A stretch of DNA of 64,000 nt from Streptomyces sp. NBC_00690 (GTDB lineage: Bacteria > Actinomycetota > Actinomycetes > Streptomycetales > Streptomycetaceae). The notes beneath the pieces were generated by a model, which was not told the DNA's origin, searched no databases, and saw only the letters and a program-made list of their open reading frames with translations. The stretch is from NCBI RefSeq assembly GCF_036226685.1, contig NZ_CP109009.1, positions 1,116,001-1,180,000 on the forward strand, in the 5' to 3' direction. Each line of letters opens with the position of its first letter. Position 1 is the first letter of the stretch. The position numbers and the translations under genes were made by a program. This document shows, in pieces, positions 51,780 through 60,945 of the stretch.

Positions 51780-52357
51780 GGGCCTCTCCCTTCTGACCTG
51801 TGTCCGGCGCCCCAGTAGCGGGTGCGCTGTCCCGGGCGGGTGGACTTGGCCGCCGACCCGGGGCTGATCTTCATCCGGCTGGTTCCGGATGTCCCCACAG
51901 TGCCCACAGATCCTTCGACGAAACTCCCGAAACGAGGGGAAGCACCACCCGACCAGAACGGACCGGCCAAGGGCTGGCCCCACTCCGGCGGCGGGTGGGC
52001 CCTCGTGGCGGCCGATCAGCACGAACGCGGCGTGTCGACCGGCCGCCGCGAGGACCGTCGATCGGACGGCGGCGGAACGCCCGCGCGGAGCGGGTATATC
52101 TCGGAACGGGTGCCGGGGTGTATCTCGGTAGGGGTGCCGGGGTGAGCGTGTCCGATGGGGGCGCCGGCCCGCTCGTCATCCACACCTCCGATCACCTCAT
52201 GGTCACCGAATCCACACAGCTGCCTATGGATTTCGCGCTGGCAGGGCTCCGAACGGGTCCCCCGTGGAAATCACCCCACGCACCCCCTATGGGAATGGGT
52301 TGATGCGGGCAGACGGATCACGAGGGACTCGACAGGCCCACGGAAAAGGAGGTGCGC
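51780..52357. other. Divergent intergenic stretch with short repeat
   Basis: This 578-bp gap separates the STAS operon from an ATPase gene on the opposite strand. It contains the 24-bp tandem repeat at 52092-52139 listed separately. A plus-strand frame here is not supported by codon bias. Confidence 0.4.
52092..52139. repeat. Two 24-bp tandem repeats
   Basis: GGGTATATCTCGGAACGGG-type unit at 52092-52115 and GGGTGTATCTCGGTAGGGG-type unit at 52116-52139 are direct repeats with three mismatches. They lie about 220-265 bases upstream of the ATPase gene and could be regulatory. Confidence 0.5.
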
Positions 52358-52750
52358 GTGACGACGGACAACACCACCATCGAGCGGACCGGAATCCCGG
52401 TCACCGCGTCAGCCGCCAGGGACGTGGTGCGCCAACTCCTCGGGTCCGGTGATCGATACGCAAGAAGCACGACGCTCACGGATGCGCTCCTGGTCACCTC
52501 CGAACTGGTGACCAACGCGGTGCGTCACGGCGGTGGTGTCGCCTCCTTCTCCGCGCAACTGCGCGATGAGGCCACGCTGTGCATCACGGTCGCCGACCAC
52601 TCCGTGGAGTTCCCCCGCGCCGCGCCCCCCGCACGGGACTACGCCCCCGGCGGATACGGCTGGCCCCTCATCCGGCGACTGTGCGATGTCGTGACCGTCG
52701 CCCCGACGCCCACCGGGAAGACCGTCCACGCCCATCTCCGACTGGTGTGA
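52358..52750 (+). CDS. RsbW-like ATP-binding protein, second
   Basis: The 130-residue protein has LVTSELVTNAVRHGGG and PGGYGWPLIRRLCD, typical of stand-alone HATPase_c_2 anti-sigma-type proteins. GTG at 52358 has AAAGGAGG six bases upstream; GTG at 52352 is less well spaced. No STAS partner is adjacent on this strand. Confidence 0.85.
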   Translation: MTTDNTTIERTGIPVTASAARDVVRQLLGSGDRYARSTTLTDALLVTSELVTNAVRHGGGVASFSAQLRDEATLCITVADHSVEFPRAAPPARDYAPGGYGWPLIRRLCDVVTVAPTPTGKTVHAHLRLV

Positions 52751-53077
52751 GCACACGATGACCGGGCCCGGACCATTGGGGATCGATATGTCGATACCTA
52801 GCACCTGGCGCAGTCGATCGATGGGGACGGAGCAGTACGGGGCTGCCTGGCGCTGCGCGGCGTCGGCACGACCATGGGAAGGCGACCCCGAATCGGCGCG
52901 CGGCGTCGAGATACGTCCCGTGACGTCAACGAGAGTGGACCCATGGGTGAGTCAGCCCCGATCAGCGTCGATCAGCACCGGAAAGGGGCCCGTCCCGCAC
53001 GGTCATGGGCGAGAAAAGACCGGGAAACCGAGCTCTCCCTATCTAACGAAGAGACAGCAAACATGTAGAAATGCGAC
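52751..53077. other. Gene-free stretch
   Basis: This 327-bp stretch precedes the large SpoIIE gene and should contain its promoter; no clear promoter or repeat was found. Confidence 0.4.
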
Positions 53078-55837
53078 ATGCCAGGATCAAAAGGCTCGTC
53101 CACTTCGTATGAGAACGCGCGTGCCTCTCAGGCCACCCAGAAGAAGGGCCCCCGCAGACGTTCGATCCTGAGGGTCCGCAGCGTCGTCGGCCAGATGTTC
53201 GTCCTTCAGATCATCGTCGTGGTGCTCCTGGCCGCCGGAGCGGTCGCCCTGCTCCTCATCCTCGCTCAGCGGGAGAGCAAGCAGGAAGCGGCCAGCCGCT
53301 CGCTCGCCGTCGCCCAGGGCTTCGCCAGCTCCCCCGGTGTCGCCCCCGCCCTGGAGTCGGACCATCCCACGGCCCTGCTCCAACCCGGAGCCGAAGAGGC
53401 CAGGAAGGGCTCGGACGTCGACTTCGTGGTCGTCGTGGGCCGGGACGGACTGCGCTACACACATCCCTTCCCGGACCGCATCGGCAAACCCAGCTCTCGG
53501 GACATCGCCCCGCTCCTCGCCGGGCGCACGGTCGTCGAGACGAGGGTGGGCACGCTCGGACCGCAGATCCGGGCGTACGTCCCCGTCAAGAAGCGGGACG
53601 GAACGGTGGTCGGTGCCGTCGGTGCCGGCGTCACCATCGCCGAGGTCAACAGCGCGGCGGCGGAGCAGTTGCCGCTGGTCATCGGTGGCGCCGTCGGTGC
53701 GGTCGCCGTCTCCACCGCGGGCGCGGCCCTACTCAGCCGGCGACTTCTGCGCCAGACCCATGGCCTCGGTCCGGCCGAGATCACCCGACTGTACGAGCAC
53801 CATGACGCCGTACTGCACGCCGTCAAGGAGGGTGTGGTCATCGTCGACCGCGAGGGGCGGATGGTGCTGGCCAATGACGAGGCCCATCGACTGCTCGATC
53901 TGCCGACGGGTTCCGACGGCCGGAAAGTGGCAGAACTCGGTCTCTCCGACGGCATCGCGGAACTCCTGTCGTCAGGCCGTGCCGTCGCGGATGAGATGCA
54001 CGAGGCCGGCGGACGGTTGCTCGCGGTCAACCAGCGCCCCACCTCCCGGTACGGTCCGGCCGGCAGTGTCGCCACCCTGCGGGACTCCACCGAGTTGCTG
54101 GCGCTCTCCAGCAGCGCGGATGCGGCCCGGCGCCGACTCAGGGTCCTCTACGACGCCTCCGTACGGATCGGAACCACTTTGGAGGTTCCCCGTACCGCCC
54201 AGGAACTGGCCGAGATCGCCGTACCCCAGTTCGCCGACTTCGTCACCGTCGATCTGGCGGAACCCGTTCTGCGGGGCGAGGAACTCCAGGGGACCGAGCG
54301 GGTGCTCCGACGGACCGCCATCACGGGCGTCCGGGACGACCATCCGCTGTTTCCCCAGGGGCAACTGATCCAGCTCGTGGACTCCACCCCCCAGGTGCAG
54401 GGACTCTCCAGCGGTCGAGCCGTCGTCGAACGCGACCTCGACCGGGCCGCCGGCTGGCGCGCCCAGGACCCCGAACGGGCGCAACGCATCCTCGACTACG
54501 GCATCCACTCACTGATCAGCGCACCCCTGTCCGCACGCGGCGTCGTGCTGGGCGTGGCGAGCTTCTGGCGTTCGGAGAAGCCCGAGCCCTTCGAGGAGGA
54601 CGATCTCGCCCTGGCCGAAGAAGTCACCGCCCGCGCCGCGGTGTGCATCGACAACGCCCGCCGGTACACCAAGGAACACTCACTGGCCGTGACCCTGCAA
54701 CGCAGCCTCATGCCGCGCGGGCTGCCCGCCCAGACCGCCCTGGAGGTCGCCCATCGGTACCTGCCGGCGCAGGCCGGGGTCGGAGGAGACTGGTTCGACG
54801 TCATCCCGCTACCCGGCACACGGGTCGCCGTCGTCGTCGGCGATGTGGTCGGACACGGGCTCCACGCCGCAGCCACCATGGGGCGGCTGCGGACCGCGGT
54901 GCACAACTTCTCCTCCCTCGACCTCGCCCCGGACGAGATCCTCGGCCATCTGGACGAGTTGGTGGAGCAGATGGACCTGGACCGCACCACCGATGAACGG
55001 AGCCAGGAGGTTACCGGTGTGACCTGCTTGTATGCGGTCTACGACCCGATCACCGGAGGCTGTTCCCTGGCCAGCGCGGGCCATCCGCCACCGGTCGTGG
55101 CCCTCCCCGACGGCACGGCGTACTACCCCCGGCTCTCCCCCTCGCCGCCGCTGGGGGCGGGCAGCGGGCTTCCGGTGGAGAGCACGCAGATCCAACTGCC
55201 CGAAGGGTCCAGGCTGATCCTCTACACCGACGGTCTGGTCGAGGACCGACGCCGGGACATCGACTCCGGGCTCGCCCTGCTGCGCGCCGCGGTGGCGGGC
55301 AAGGCCGGGCTCGGGCCGGAGGAGACCTGTCAGGAGATCCTCGACACGATGCTGCCCGAGCACCCGGGCGACGACATCGCGCTCATGGTGGCCCGTACGC
55401 GTCTGCTTGAGTCGCGCTTCGTGGCCCAGTGGGAGGTGCCGTCCGACCCCGCCGCCGTCGCCGTGACCCGCAATGCGTGTGCGCGCCAGTTGGAGTCCTG
55501 GGGCCTCGACGACATCGCGTTCACCACCGAGCTCATCCTGAGCGAACTGATCACCAACGCCATCCGCTACGCCGCCCAGCCCATCACCGTTCGGCTGATC
55601 CACAACACGAGCCTCATCTGCGAGGTGTCCGACGGCAGCAGCACCGCCCCCCACCTGCGCCGGGCCGCCGTCACCGACGAAGGCGGACGCGGTCTGTTCC
55701 TCGTCGCCCAGTTGGCGGAGCGATGGGGCACCCGCTACACCGCCACGGGCAAGGTGCTCTGGACCGAACAGGCGCTCCATGCGCGAGGGACACCGCCGGC
55801 CACGGTCGACGACCTGCTCGACCAATGGGATGCATGA
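53078..55837 (+). CDS. Membrane SpoIIE phosphatase with PAS, GAF and ATPase domains
   Basis: The 919-residue protein has a membrane helix at about 35-60 and an extracytoplasmic sensor with DGLRYTHPFPDRIG. A second helix lies at about 190-220. A PAS domain (VIVDREGRMVLANDEA), a GAF domain and a SpoIIE phosphatase follow with VGGDWFDVI, GDVVGHGLHAA and DDIALMV. A C-terminal HATPase contains LSELITNAIRYA and GGRGLFLVAQL. One chain therefore carries sensor, phosphatase and anti-sigma-type kinase parts. It probably controls the STAS/RsbW switch nearby. The start has only a weak ribosome site. Confidence 0.85.
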   Translation: MPGSKGSSTSYENARASQATQKKGPRRRSILRVRSVVGQMFVLQIIVVVLLAAGAVALLLILAQRESKQEAASRSLAVAQGFASSPGVAPALESDHPTALLQPGAEEARKGSDVDFVVVVGRDGLRYTHPFPDRIGKPSSRDIAPLLAGRTVVETRVGTLGPQIRAYVPVKKRDGTVVGAVGAGVTIAEVNSAAAEQLPLVIGGAVGAVAVSTAGAALLSRRLLRQTHGLGPAEITRLYEHHDAVLHAVKEGVVIVDREGRMVLANDEAHRLLDLPTGSDGRKVAELGLSDGIAELLSSGRAVADEMHEAGGRLLAVNQRPTSRYGPAGSVATLRDSTELLALSSSADAARRRLRVLYDASVRIGTTLEVPRTAQELAEIAVPQFADFVTVDLAEPVLRGEELQGTERVLRRTAITGVRDDHPLFPQGQLIQLVDSTPQVQGLSSGRAVVERDLDRAAGWRAQDPERAQRILDYGIHSLISAPLSARGVVLGVASFWRSEKPEPFEEDDLALAEEVTARAAVCIDNARRYTKEHSLAVTLQRSLMPRGLPAQTALEVAHRYLPAQAGVGGDWFDVIPLPGTRVAVVVGDVVGHGLHAAATMGRLRTAVHNFSSLDLAPDEILGHLDELVEQMDLDRTTDERSQEVTGVTCLYAVYDPITGGCSLASAGHPPPVVALPDGTAYYPRLSPSPPLGAGSGLPVESTQIQLPEGSRLILYTDGLVEDRRRDIDSGLALLRAAVAGKAGLGPEETCQEILDTMLPEHPGDDIALMVARTRLLESRFVAQWEVPSDPAAVAVTRNACARQLESWGLDDIAFTTELILSELITNAIRYAAQPITVRLIHNTSLICEVSDGSSTAPHLRRAAVTDEGGRGLFLVAQLAERWGTRYTATGKVLWTEQALHARGTPPATVDDLLDQWDA

Positions 55838-55876
55838 CGTGACGCAGATCTGACCGAACACCACGACCGGCCGCCC

Positions 55877-55918
55877 GGAGGGTGGAGACGGCCAGCTCGG
55901 AGGGTGGACGGCCAGCTC
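55877..55918. repeat. Two-copy short direct repeat
   Basis: GGAGGGTGGA(GA)CGGCCAGCTC occurs at 55877-55898 and 55899-55918, differing by a two-base gap. It is noncoding, between the large phosphatase and the FUSC gene. Confidence 0.6.
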
Positions 55919-55969
55919 GGAAAGGGGCGGAGTCTCCCAACACTGCGAACGGGACGGCTTCGCGACGGC

Positions 55970-57202
55970 TCAGCGCGCCGCCGTGTGCCGCTGCCGCTTG
56001 GTGCTCGTCCACTGCCGGACCCTGGTGATCCTGGGGTACTTCTCACGCTGTTCGCGTGCGCTGCGGTCCAGCTCCTCCATCAGCCGTCGCGATCGGTGTG
56101 CGGGATCGAGTTCATCGAGGATCCGATCGACCTCGGTCAACAGCGCACCGTGCAACTGCCAATGGTCGGGGTGGTGTCGTACGCCGTCGAGCAGGAGGTT
56201 CGCGGTTCGCTCCCGGCTGGTCACGGCTGCCGCCAGTTCTCCGGCGAGTCGATCCTCGGCCGCCTGGGCACTCTCGCTGACCTGGGAGGTGACGAGGACG
56301 GCGAAGCTCACCAAGGCGTCGGCGACATGGCCGAGGAGCTCTTGGAGCGAACGTCCGACCTCGGGGTCGAAGAGTGCGCCGTCACGCTCACGGGCCAGGT
56401 CGGTCATGGTCCGGGCCAGCACGCGGAGCACCACGGCGCAGATCTCCAGGGTGTCCAGGCCGGTGCGGAGCACCACGCGGTTGAGCAGTCCTTCCTTCAC
56501 CCTCGGATTAAGCCGCACGCTGTCCTCTGCCTGGCGGAGGGCCGCGTCCACCTCGGCGACGTCATTGTCGAGCCGTCGCGCCTCGTACAGTCGGGCCGCG
56601 GCCGTCTCCACCGGAACGTGGTCACTGAGTTCCTCACCCATGCGGATCAGCAGTTGGCGCATTCTGCGGGCGAGGTCGGTGATGGACGCCCCGGCCGTAC
56701 CGATCCACACCGGGGGGACGAACAGCACATTGAACAGCAGTCCGACGGTCGCACCGATCAGGGTCTCCAGCACACGGTCCCAGGCGGTGTCCGCCACCCG
56801 GGTGACACCGAGGACCAGCATGGCGCTGATCGCCACCTCGGGGACGAACTCACTGACGCGGACCATGTACCCGACGATGAGCGACGCCAGGATGATCAGC
56901 CCGAGGCTCCACCAACTCAGGCCGACCAACACACTGAAGGCACTGGCGATCAGCACCCCGGCCACCACGGAGTTCACCCGTCGGATGCCCGTGGTGAGCG
57001 TGGAGTACAGGGTCACCTGGACCACGAGGAGGGCGGTGAGGGGGGCGGTGAGGGGCGCCGGTTCGCTGCTCAGCCAGAGTGCGACGGCATAGGCGATGGT
57101 CGCGGCTGCGGTGGAACGCAGGGTCTGGGTGACCGCGGGTTCGCTGCGGATGCGGCGGATCGAGCTCGCCAACCGGCCGGTGGCCGACCGCGCTTCAGGC
57201 AC
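55970..57202 (-). CDS. FUSC-family aromatic-acid-exporter-like membrane protein
   Basis: The 410-residue protein has six hydrophobic helices in the first 180 residues, followed by a cytosolic domain with helices such as ITDLARRMRQLLIRMGEEL and ARRLDNDVAEVD. This layout matches the FUSC/ArAE family that exports aromatic acids or other small compounds. It lies downstream of the gvp operon on the same strand, with a 254-bp gap. Confidence 0.8.
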   Translation of the reverse strand: MPEARSATGRLASSIRRIRSEPAVTQTLRSTAAATIAYAVALWLSSEPAPLTAPLTALLVVQVTLYSTLTTGIRRVNSVVAGVLIASAFSVLVGLSWWSLGLIILASLIVGYMVRVSEFVPEVAISAMLVLGVTRVADTAWDRVLETLIGATVGLLFNVLFVPPVWIGTAGASITDLARRMRQLLIRMGEELSDHVPVETAAARLYEARRLDNDVAEVDAALRQAEDSVRLNPRVKEGLLNRVVLRTGLDTLEICAVVLRVLARTMTDLARERDGALFDPEVGRSLQELLGHVADALVSFAVLVTSQVSESAQAAEDRLAGELAAAVTSRERTANLLLDGVRHHPDHWQLHGALLTEVDRILDELDPAHRSRRLMEELDRSAREQREKYPRITRVRQWTSTKRQRHTAAR

Positions 57203-57456
57203 GGGCGGCCACCCGGCTGGGGCGGCGGAGGCGGGACGCGAAGAGGTACGGAGCGTCCGGGCGCCGTCGCGCCCCGCCTCCCCTGGGCTCCTGATGCATG
57301 TGGCTCATAAGTACTGCCGTTCCCGTTGGGGGCGCCGTGAGCACGGCTCGTGAAGGAATTCCATGGAATGCACGAGATCGTGAGCGGTGTCGTGGGCCAT
57401 CTGGAGTCTCGGCGATCGAGTGGCCGACCGTCCGCCTCGACCGCGTGGAGGCTGCC

Positions 57457-57738
57457 TCACTGCCGAGGGAGGAGCGGACCGAGGGGGCCGAGGTCGATGT
57501 TGAGATCACCCGGCTCCAGGCCGAACCGTTCCCGAAGGGTGTCCATCCGGTCTTCCAGCAGCATCAGGGTGAGCCCTATCTTCTCCTCCTGCTCACCCGT
57601 CAGCTCACCGGTCTCGGCACGACGCAGGGCCTGACGCTCCATCAGCTGCCGCAGCAGCTCGATGATCGTGAGCACGAGTTGGGCGAGATCCCTCTCCACG
57701 GTGTCGGGGCCCAGTTCCACGGCGCGCTCGCGGCTCAT
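57457..57738 (-). CDS. gvpK: Gas vesicle protein GvpK
   Basis: The 93-residue protein has VERDLAQLVLTIIELLRQLMERQALRR and EEKIGLTLMLLEDRMDTLRERFGL, the GvpK signature. GvpK assists vesicle assembly. Its 5' end overlaps gvpS by four bases. It is the last gene of the gvp operon. Confidence 0.93.
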   Translation of the reverse strand: MSRERAVELGPDTVERDLAQLVLTIIELLRQLMERQALRRAETGELTGEQEEKIGLTLMLLEDRMDTLRERFGLEPGDLNIDLGPLGPLLPRQ

Positions 57739-57941
57739 CGGCTCCCCTCCCACGGTGAGGGGACCTCGGTGGAAACCGAGCTGATCAGGGCCTTGAGATC
57801 GATCCTTACGAGGTCCACGTCAGCGATCCGCAGGGTGAGGTCCCCACTGATCACCACGCCGCCCGCGAGCAGTCGATCGAGAAGGTCAACGAGGGCGACC
57901 TGCCGTTCGGCCAGGGGGTCGACCCCCGCGGTCGAGGTCAT
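57735..57941 (-). CDS. gvpS: Gas vesicle protein GvpS (GvpA/J family)
   Basis: The 68-residue protein has RQVALVDLLDRLLAGGVVISGDLTLRIADVDLVRIDLKALI, matching the GvpA/J-type structural family and the streptomycete gvpS position. It is coupled by overlap to gvpL and gvpK. Confidence 0.85.
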   Translation of the reverse strand: MTSTAGVDPLAERQVALVDLLDRLLAGGVVISGDLTLRIADVDLVRIDLKALISSVSTEVPSPWEGSR

Positions 57942-58789
57942 GATCGCTCCCCCTCCCCCGGCGCCCGCGCCGACTCGCTCCGCAGGGCTCCGTCGAACTC
58001 GGGGGGCGGCTGGTCATCGGTGAAGGAGTAGGGCGCCCAGGGCCCGGTGATCTCACCGCTGAGGCCGCCGTCGTTCGGCAGCAGCCGATGGACCCCACCG
58101 ATGAAGTCGGCGCTGTGATCCCGGTGGACGAGATAGGCGGCGTTGAGGACGTTCTGTCCACTGGCACCGGAGAGCCGAGCCTCTTGGGGCCGGTGGAGAC
58201 GGGAGCTCTCCGCCCGGCCGGTCAGCTCCTCATGGAGGGTCCGGGCCACGGTGAAAGCCGACTGCCAGGTGTGTTCCTCCCTGCGGCGTTCGCCGAGTCG
58301 GCGCCGGAGGAAGTCGCGCCCTGCGCCCGGTGCGTGGTCGATCGGCTTCTTGGCGGGCCCAGCGCCCGCCGACGGTTCGGCGGTGGTGGCCGCATTGCGC
58401 GCGTACACCTTCACCCCCCACTCGACCCGCCCGTCGAGTCGTTCCAGCGTGGTGCGGAACCGATCGCGCCCGGAGTCGAGCAGTCGGCGTACCCCGTCGT
58501 CATCGCGGCAGACCGTGGCCAGGCGCAACGGGAGCGGGGAACCCAGGGAGACGAGGGCCCCGACCACGGCTGCGTGAGCGCGTGCCGTGTCGCTGAGCCA
58601 GTCGAGGTCTTCCAGCCGTTCCTTGAGGGGATCCGTGTCGAAGTCGGCCGCCGAAACGGTCGAGACCACGGCGGACAGCTCGTCATGACGGAACTGGTAG
58701 GGCTGGCTGCCGGTGACCCCGCGCAGATCAGCGGGCAGGGGCGCGCTGAAGGGCCGCATCACGGCGTACACATAGCGGAGCTCGTTCAC
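57938..58789 (-). CDS. gvpL: Gas vesicle protein GvpL (GvpF/L family)
   Basis: The 283-residue protein has ELRYVYAVMRPF, ARAHAAVVGAL, PLRLATVCRDDD and a C-terminal GEITGPWAPYSF, matching GvpL/F proteins that bind vesicle surfaces during assembly. GTG at 58789 has GGAGGA and overlaps the gvpJ stop. Confidence 0.92.
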   Translation of the reverse strand: MNELRYVYAVMRPFSAPLPADLRGVTGSQPYQFRHDELSAVVSTVSAADFDTDPLKERLEDLDWLSDTARAHAAVVGALVSLGSPLPLRLATVCRDDDGVRRLLDSGRDRFRTTLERLDGRVEWGVKVYARNAATTAEPSAGAGPAKKPIDHAPGAGRDFLRRRLGERRREEHTWQSAFTVARTLHEELTGRAESSRLHRPQEARLSGASGQNVLNAAYLVHRDHSADFIGGVHRLLPNDGGLSGEITGPWAPYSFTDDQPPPEFDGALRSESARAPGEGERS

Positions 58790-59133
58790 GCGGACTCCTC
58801 CGACCTCTGGGGTGCGGGCGTCGCGGCGGCCGGTTCGAGCTCGGCGACGCGTCGGCGCAACCGCTCGTTCTCGGCGGCGAGTTCCGTCTCCCGTGCACCT
58901 TTGGACAGCTCGGGATCGCGCTCCCACCAGTCGATGCCCATCTCCTTGGCCTTGTCGACGGAGGCGACGACCAGCCGCAGTTTGATGGTGAGGAGTTCGA
59001 TGTCGAGGAGGTTGATGCGGATGTCACCCGCGATCACGATCCCCTTGTCGAGCACCCGTTCGAGAATGTCGGCGAGGTTCGCAGCTCCCCCCTGCGAGGC
59101 ATAGGGGTCGGGGAGGTTGCCGGAGATACTCAT
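58786..59133 (-). CDS. gvpJ: Gas vesicle protein GvpJ (GvpA family)
   Basis: The 115-residue protein has LADILERVLDKGIVIAGDIRINLLDIELLTIKLRLVVASVDKAKEMG, the GvpA/J family core, then a charged coiled tail. ATG at 59133 overlaps the gvpZ stop by four bases. Confidence 0.9.
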   Translation of the reverse strand: MSISGNLPDPYASQGGAANLADILERVLDKGIVIAGDIRINLLDIELLTIKLRLVVASVDKAKEMGIDWWERDPELSKGARETELAAENERLRRRVAELEPAAATPAPQRSEESA

Positions 59134-60317
59134 CGGCGACCACGGCTTCCGGACCGCGCGGATTCCTCGGGCTCCTCCTCTGAGTCTTCCTGGAGGTACT
59201 CCTCGTCCTCCGGGTCCTCCTCGTCCTCCGGGTCCTCGTCCTCGACGTCCTCAAGGTCGTCGGGGTCGTCGGGGTCGTCGGGGTCGTCGGGATCGGCTAC
59301 CTCTGCATCCTCGTCGGCGTCGTCATCAGGGTCCTCGCCGTACTCGTCGTCATACGCGTCTTCGTACTCGTACTCACCGTCCGGATCCTCTTCGGCCGCA
59401 TCTTCCTCAGCGGAATCATCGGAGCCATCAGAATCCTCAGCAACGGATTCCCGGTCCTCCTCGGCATCCGCGCCGGTCGACTCCTCGGCCTCCTCCTCCG
59501 CCAGGGCGTCGTCATGGCTCAGGACCACTTCCCCGTCGCGGATCTCACCGCGCCACCCGTCCTCGGCCTCGCCGCGCATCGAGATGTGTCGGGCGTAGTT
59601 CTTGAGGTCGAGCCGCGCCCGGCGGCCCTGTGCGCGCCAGAGGTTGCCGGTCTTCTCGAACAGGCCCTTCGGGTAGTACTCCAGCACCAACAGAACCCTG
59701 GTCAAGTTCTCACCGAGGGCGTGGAAGGTGACCACTCCCTTGGTGCTGCCCTTGGCTCCCTCGGACGTCCACTGGATACGGGAGTCAGGTATCTGCTCGG
59801 TGGTGCGGGCCTTCCAACTGCGGCTGGACCAGAACACCTTGACCTGCCAGTCCGATGAGGTGTCATCGGCCGCGGTCGCGCTCCGCACCCCCTTGGCGAA
59901 CGAGGCGAAGTCCTGGAAGCGGGTCCACTGGTCGTACGCGGTCCGCGCGGGCACCCCCACATCCACGGACTCCAGGATGACGACCGGGGCCTTGCCACCT
60001 CCGCCCTTGCCTCCCTTGCCGCCGAGACCCTTGAGCGTCTCAGTCACCTTCCCCTTCAGATGGGACGCGCCCACCTCGACCGCCGTACGCACCGGACCCT
60101 TGCCTTCGGCGGTTTTGCGTCCGCTCTCCTTGGCCAACTGAGCGAGCCCAGGCCCGCCGTCGGCGATGTCGTTCAGTCGGGTGGTCGCCCGGCCGAGCAT
60201 CCGGCCCGTGGACGACAGCGCCTGCTCGGCACGTGCCGCCAGATAGTCCTGTGCCTCTTCCTTCAGTCGCTGTACGGCGGGATGGTCCGCACTCAGCAGA
60301 CGTGTGTTCTCAGCCAC
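59130..60317 (-). CDS. gvpZ: Gas vesicle protein GvpZ with SRPBCC domain and acidic tail
   Basis: The 395-residue protein has an N-terminal helical region, a central SRPBCC-like domain (about 100-240, with VVILESVDVGVPARTAYDQW and GVVTFHALGENLTRVLLVLEYYP) and a C-terminal tail that is almost entirely Asp/Glu, with DDPDDPDDPDD repeats. The position between gvpY and gvpJ matches streptomycete gvpZ. GTG at 60317 has AAGGAGAGG and overlaps the gvpY end. Confidence 0.8.
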   Translation of the reverse strand: MAENTRLLSADHPAVQRLKEEAQDYLAARAEQALSSTGRMLGRATTRLNDIADGGPGLAQLAKESGRKTAEGKGPVRTAVEVGASHLKGKVTETLKGLGGKGGKGGGGKAPVVILESVDVGVPARTAYDQWTRFQDFASFAKGVRSATAADDTSSDWQVKVFWSSRSWKARTTEQIPDSRIQWTSEGAKGSTKGVVTFHALGENLTRVLLVLEYYPKGLFEKTGNLWRAQGRRARLDLKNYARHISMRGEAEDGWRGEIRDGEVVLSHDDALAEEEAEESTGADAEEDRESVAEDSDGSDDSAEEDAAEEDPDGEYEYEDAYDDEYGEDPDDDADEDAEVADPDDPDDPDDPDDLEDVEDEDPEDEEDPEDEEYLQEDSEEEPEESARSGSRGRR

Positions 60318-60945
60318 GGTTGCGCCTCTCCTTCGGTGCCGCCTTCTGGGCGGTCCGCTTGGCCGGGGCCTTCGCCGGCTTCCGGGCCGCTGTCCTCTTG
60401 GCGGGCTGCGCTCGCGTCGCCGACTTCTTAGCGGTGCGTCGCGCCGGGCGCTCGGCGTCTTCCGGCTCCTCCTTCGACGTCCGCGCATCGCCCGCGTCTG
60501 ACGGCTCTTCCGCATCGTCATCAACGTGCTCGTCAGCGGCCTCGGTCTTGGCCTTGGACCGTCGACTGGAGGAGTCGTCTGAGTCATCTGAGTCGGAGGA
60601 GCCGGATGCGTTGGAGGGGGCGATGGCGTTCTTCACCCGGTCCTGCACGCCCGCCGTGCGTTCGTGCAGCCGGTCGGCCAGCCCGTCCAACTGCCTGCTG
60701 ACCAAGGCGCCCGTCGCGGCCTTGCCCACGCCGCCGAGATCCTGACGCAGTTGCTCCCGCAGAGCCTTGAACTGCGGATTCTCTCCGAGCTGGCGCGTGA
60801 TGAGCTGGCCGAGAGCCCCGGGGCCCGCACTCATCCGCCGGCCCGCGACCATCGTGCCGACCGCGAACGCCAGCTTTGCCTTCTTCGTACGCCCGAGTAC
60901 GTATCCCGCGCCCACGGCTAGGCCCAGTGCCACCCTGTTGTTCAT
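60310..60945 (-). CDS. gvpY: Gas vesicle protein GvpY with basic tail
   Basis: The 211-residue protein starts NNRVALGLAVGAGYVLGRTKKAK, then an acidic/Ser-rich middle (SDSDDSDDSSSRRSK) and a Lys/Ala/Arg-rich C-terminus resembling histone H1 tails. Position between gvpG and gvpZ matches streptomycete gvpY. ATG at 60945 overlaps the gvpG stop. Confidence 0.78.
   Translation of the reverse strand: MNNRVALGLAVGAGYVLGRTKKAKLAFAVGTMVAGRRMSAGPGALGQLITRQLGENPQFKALREQLRQDLGGVGKAATGALVSRQLDGLADRLHERTAGVQDRVKNAIAPSNASGSSDSDDSDDSSSRRSKAKTEAADEHVDDDAEEPSDAGDARTSKEEPEDAERPARRTAKKSATRAQPAKRTAARKPAKAPAKRTAQKAAPKERRNRG

Noticed and set aside
57358..57369. ATTCCATGGAAT palindrome between FUSC and gvpK
   Set aside because: A 12-base palindrome occurs by chance at moderate rate, and its position after the gvp operon gives no clear function.
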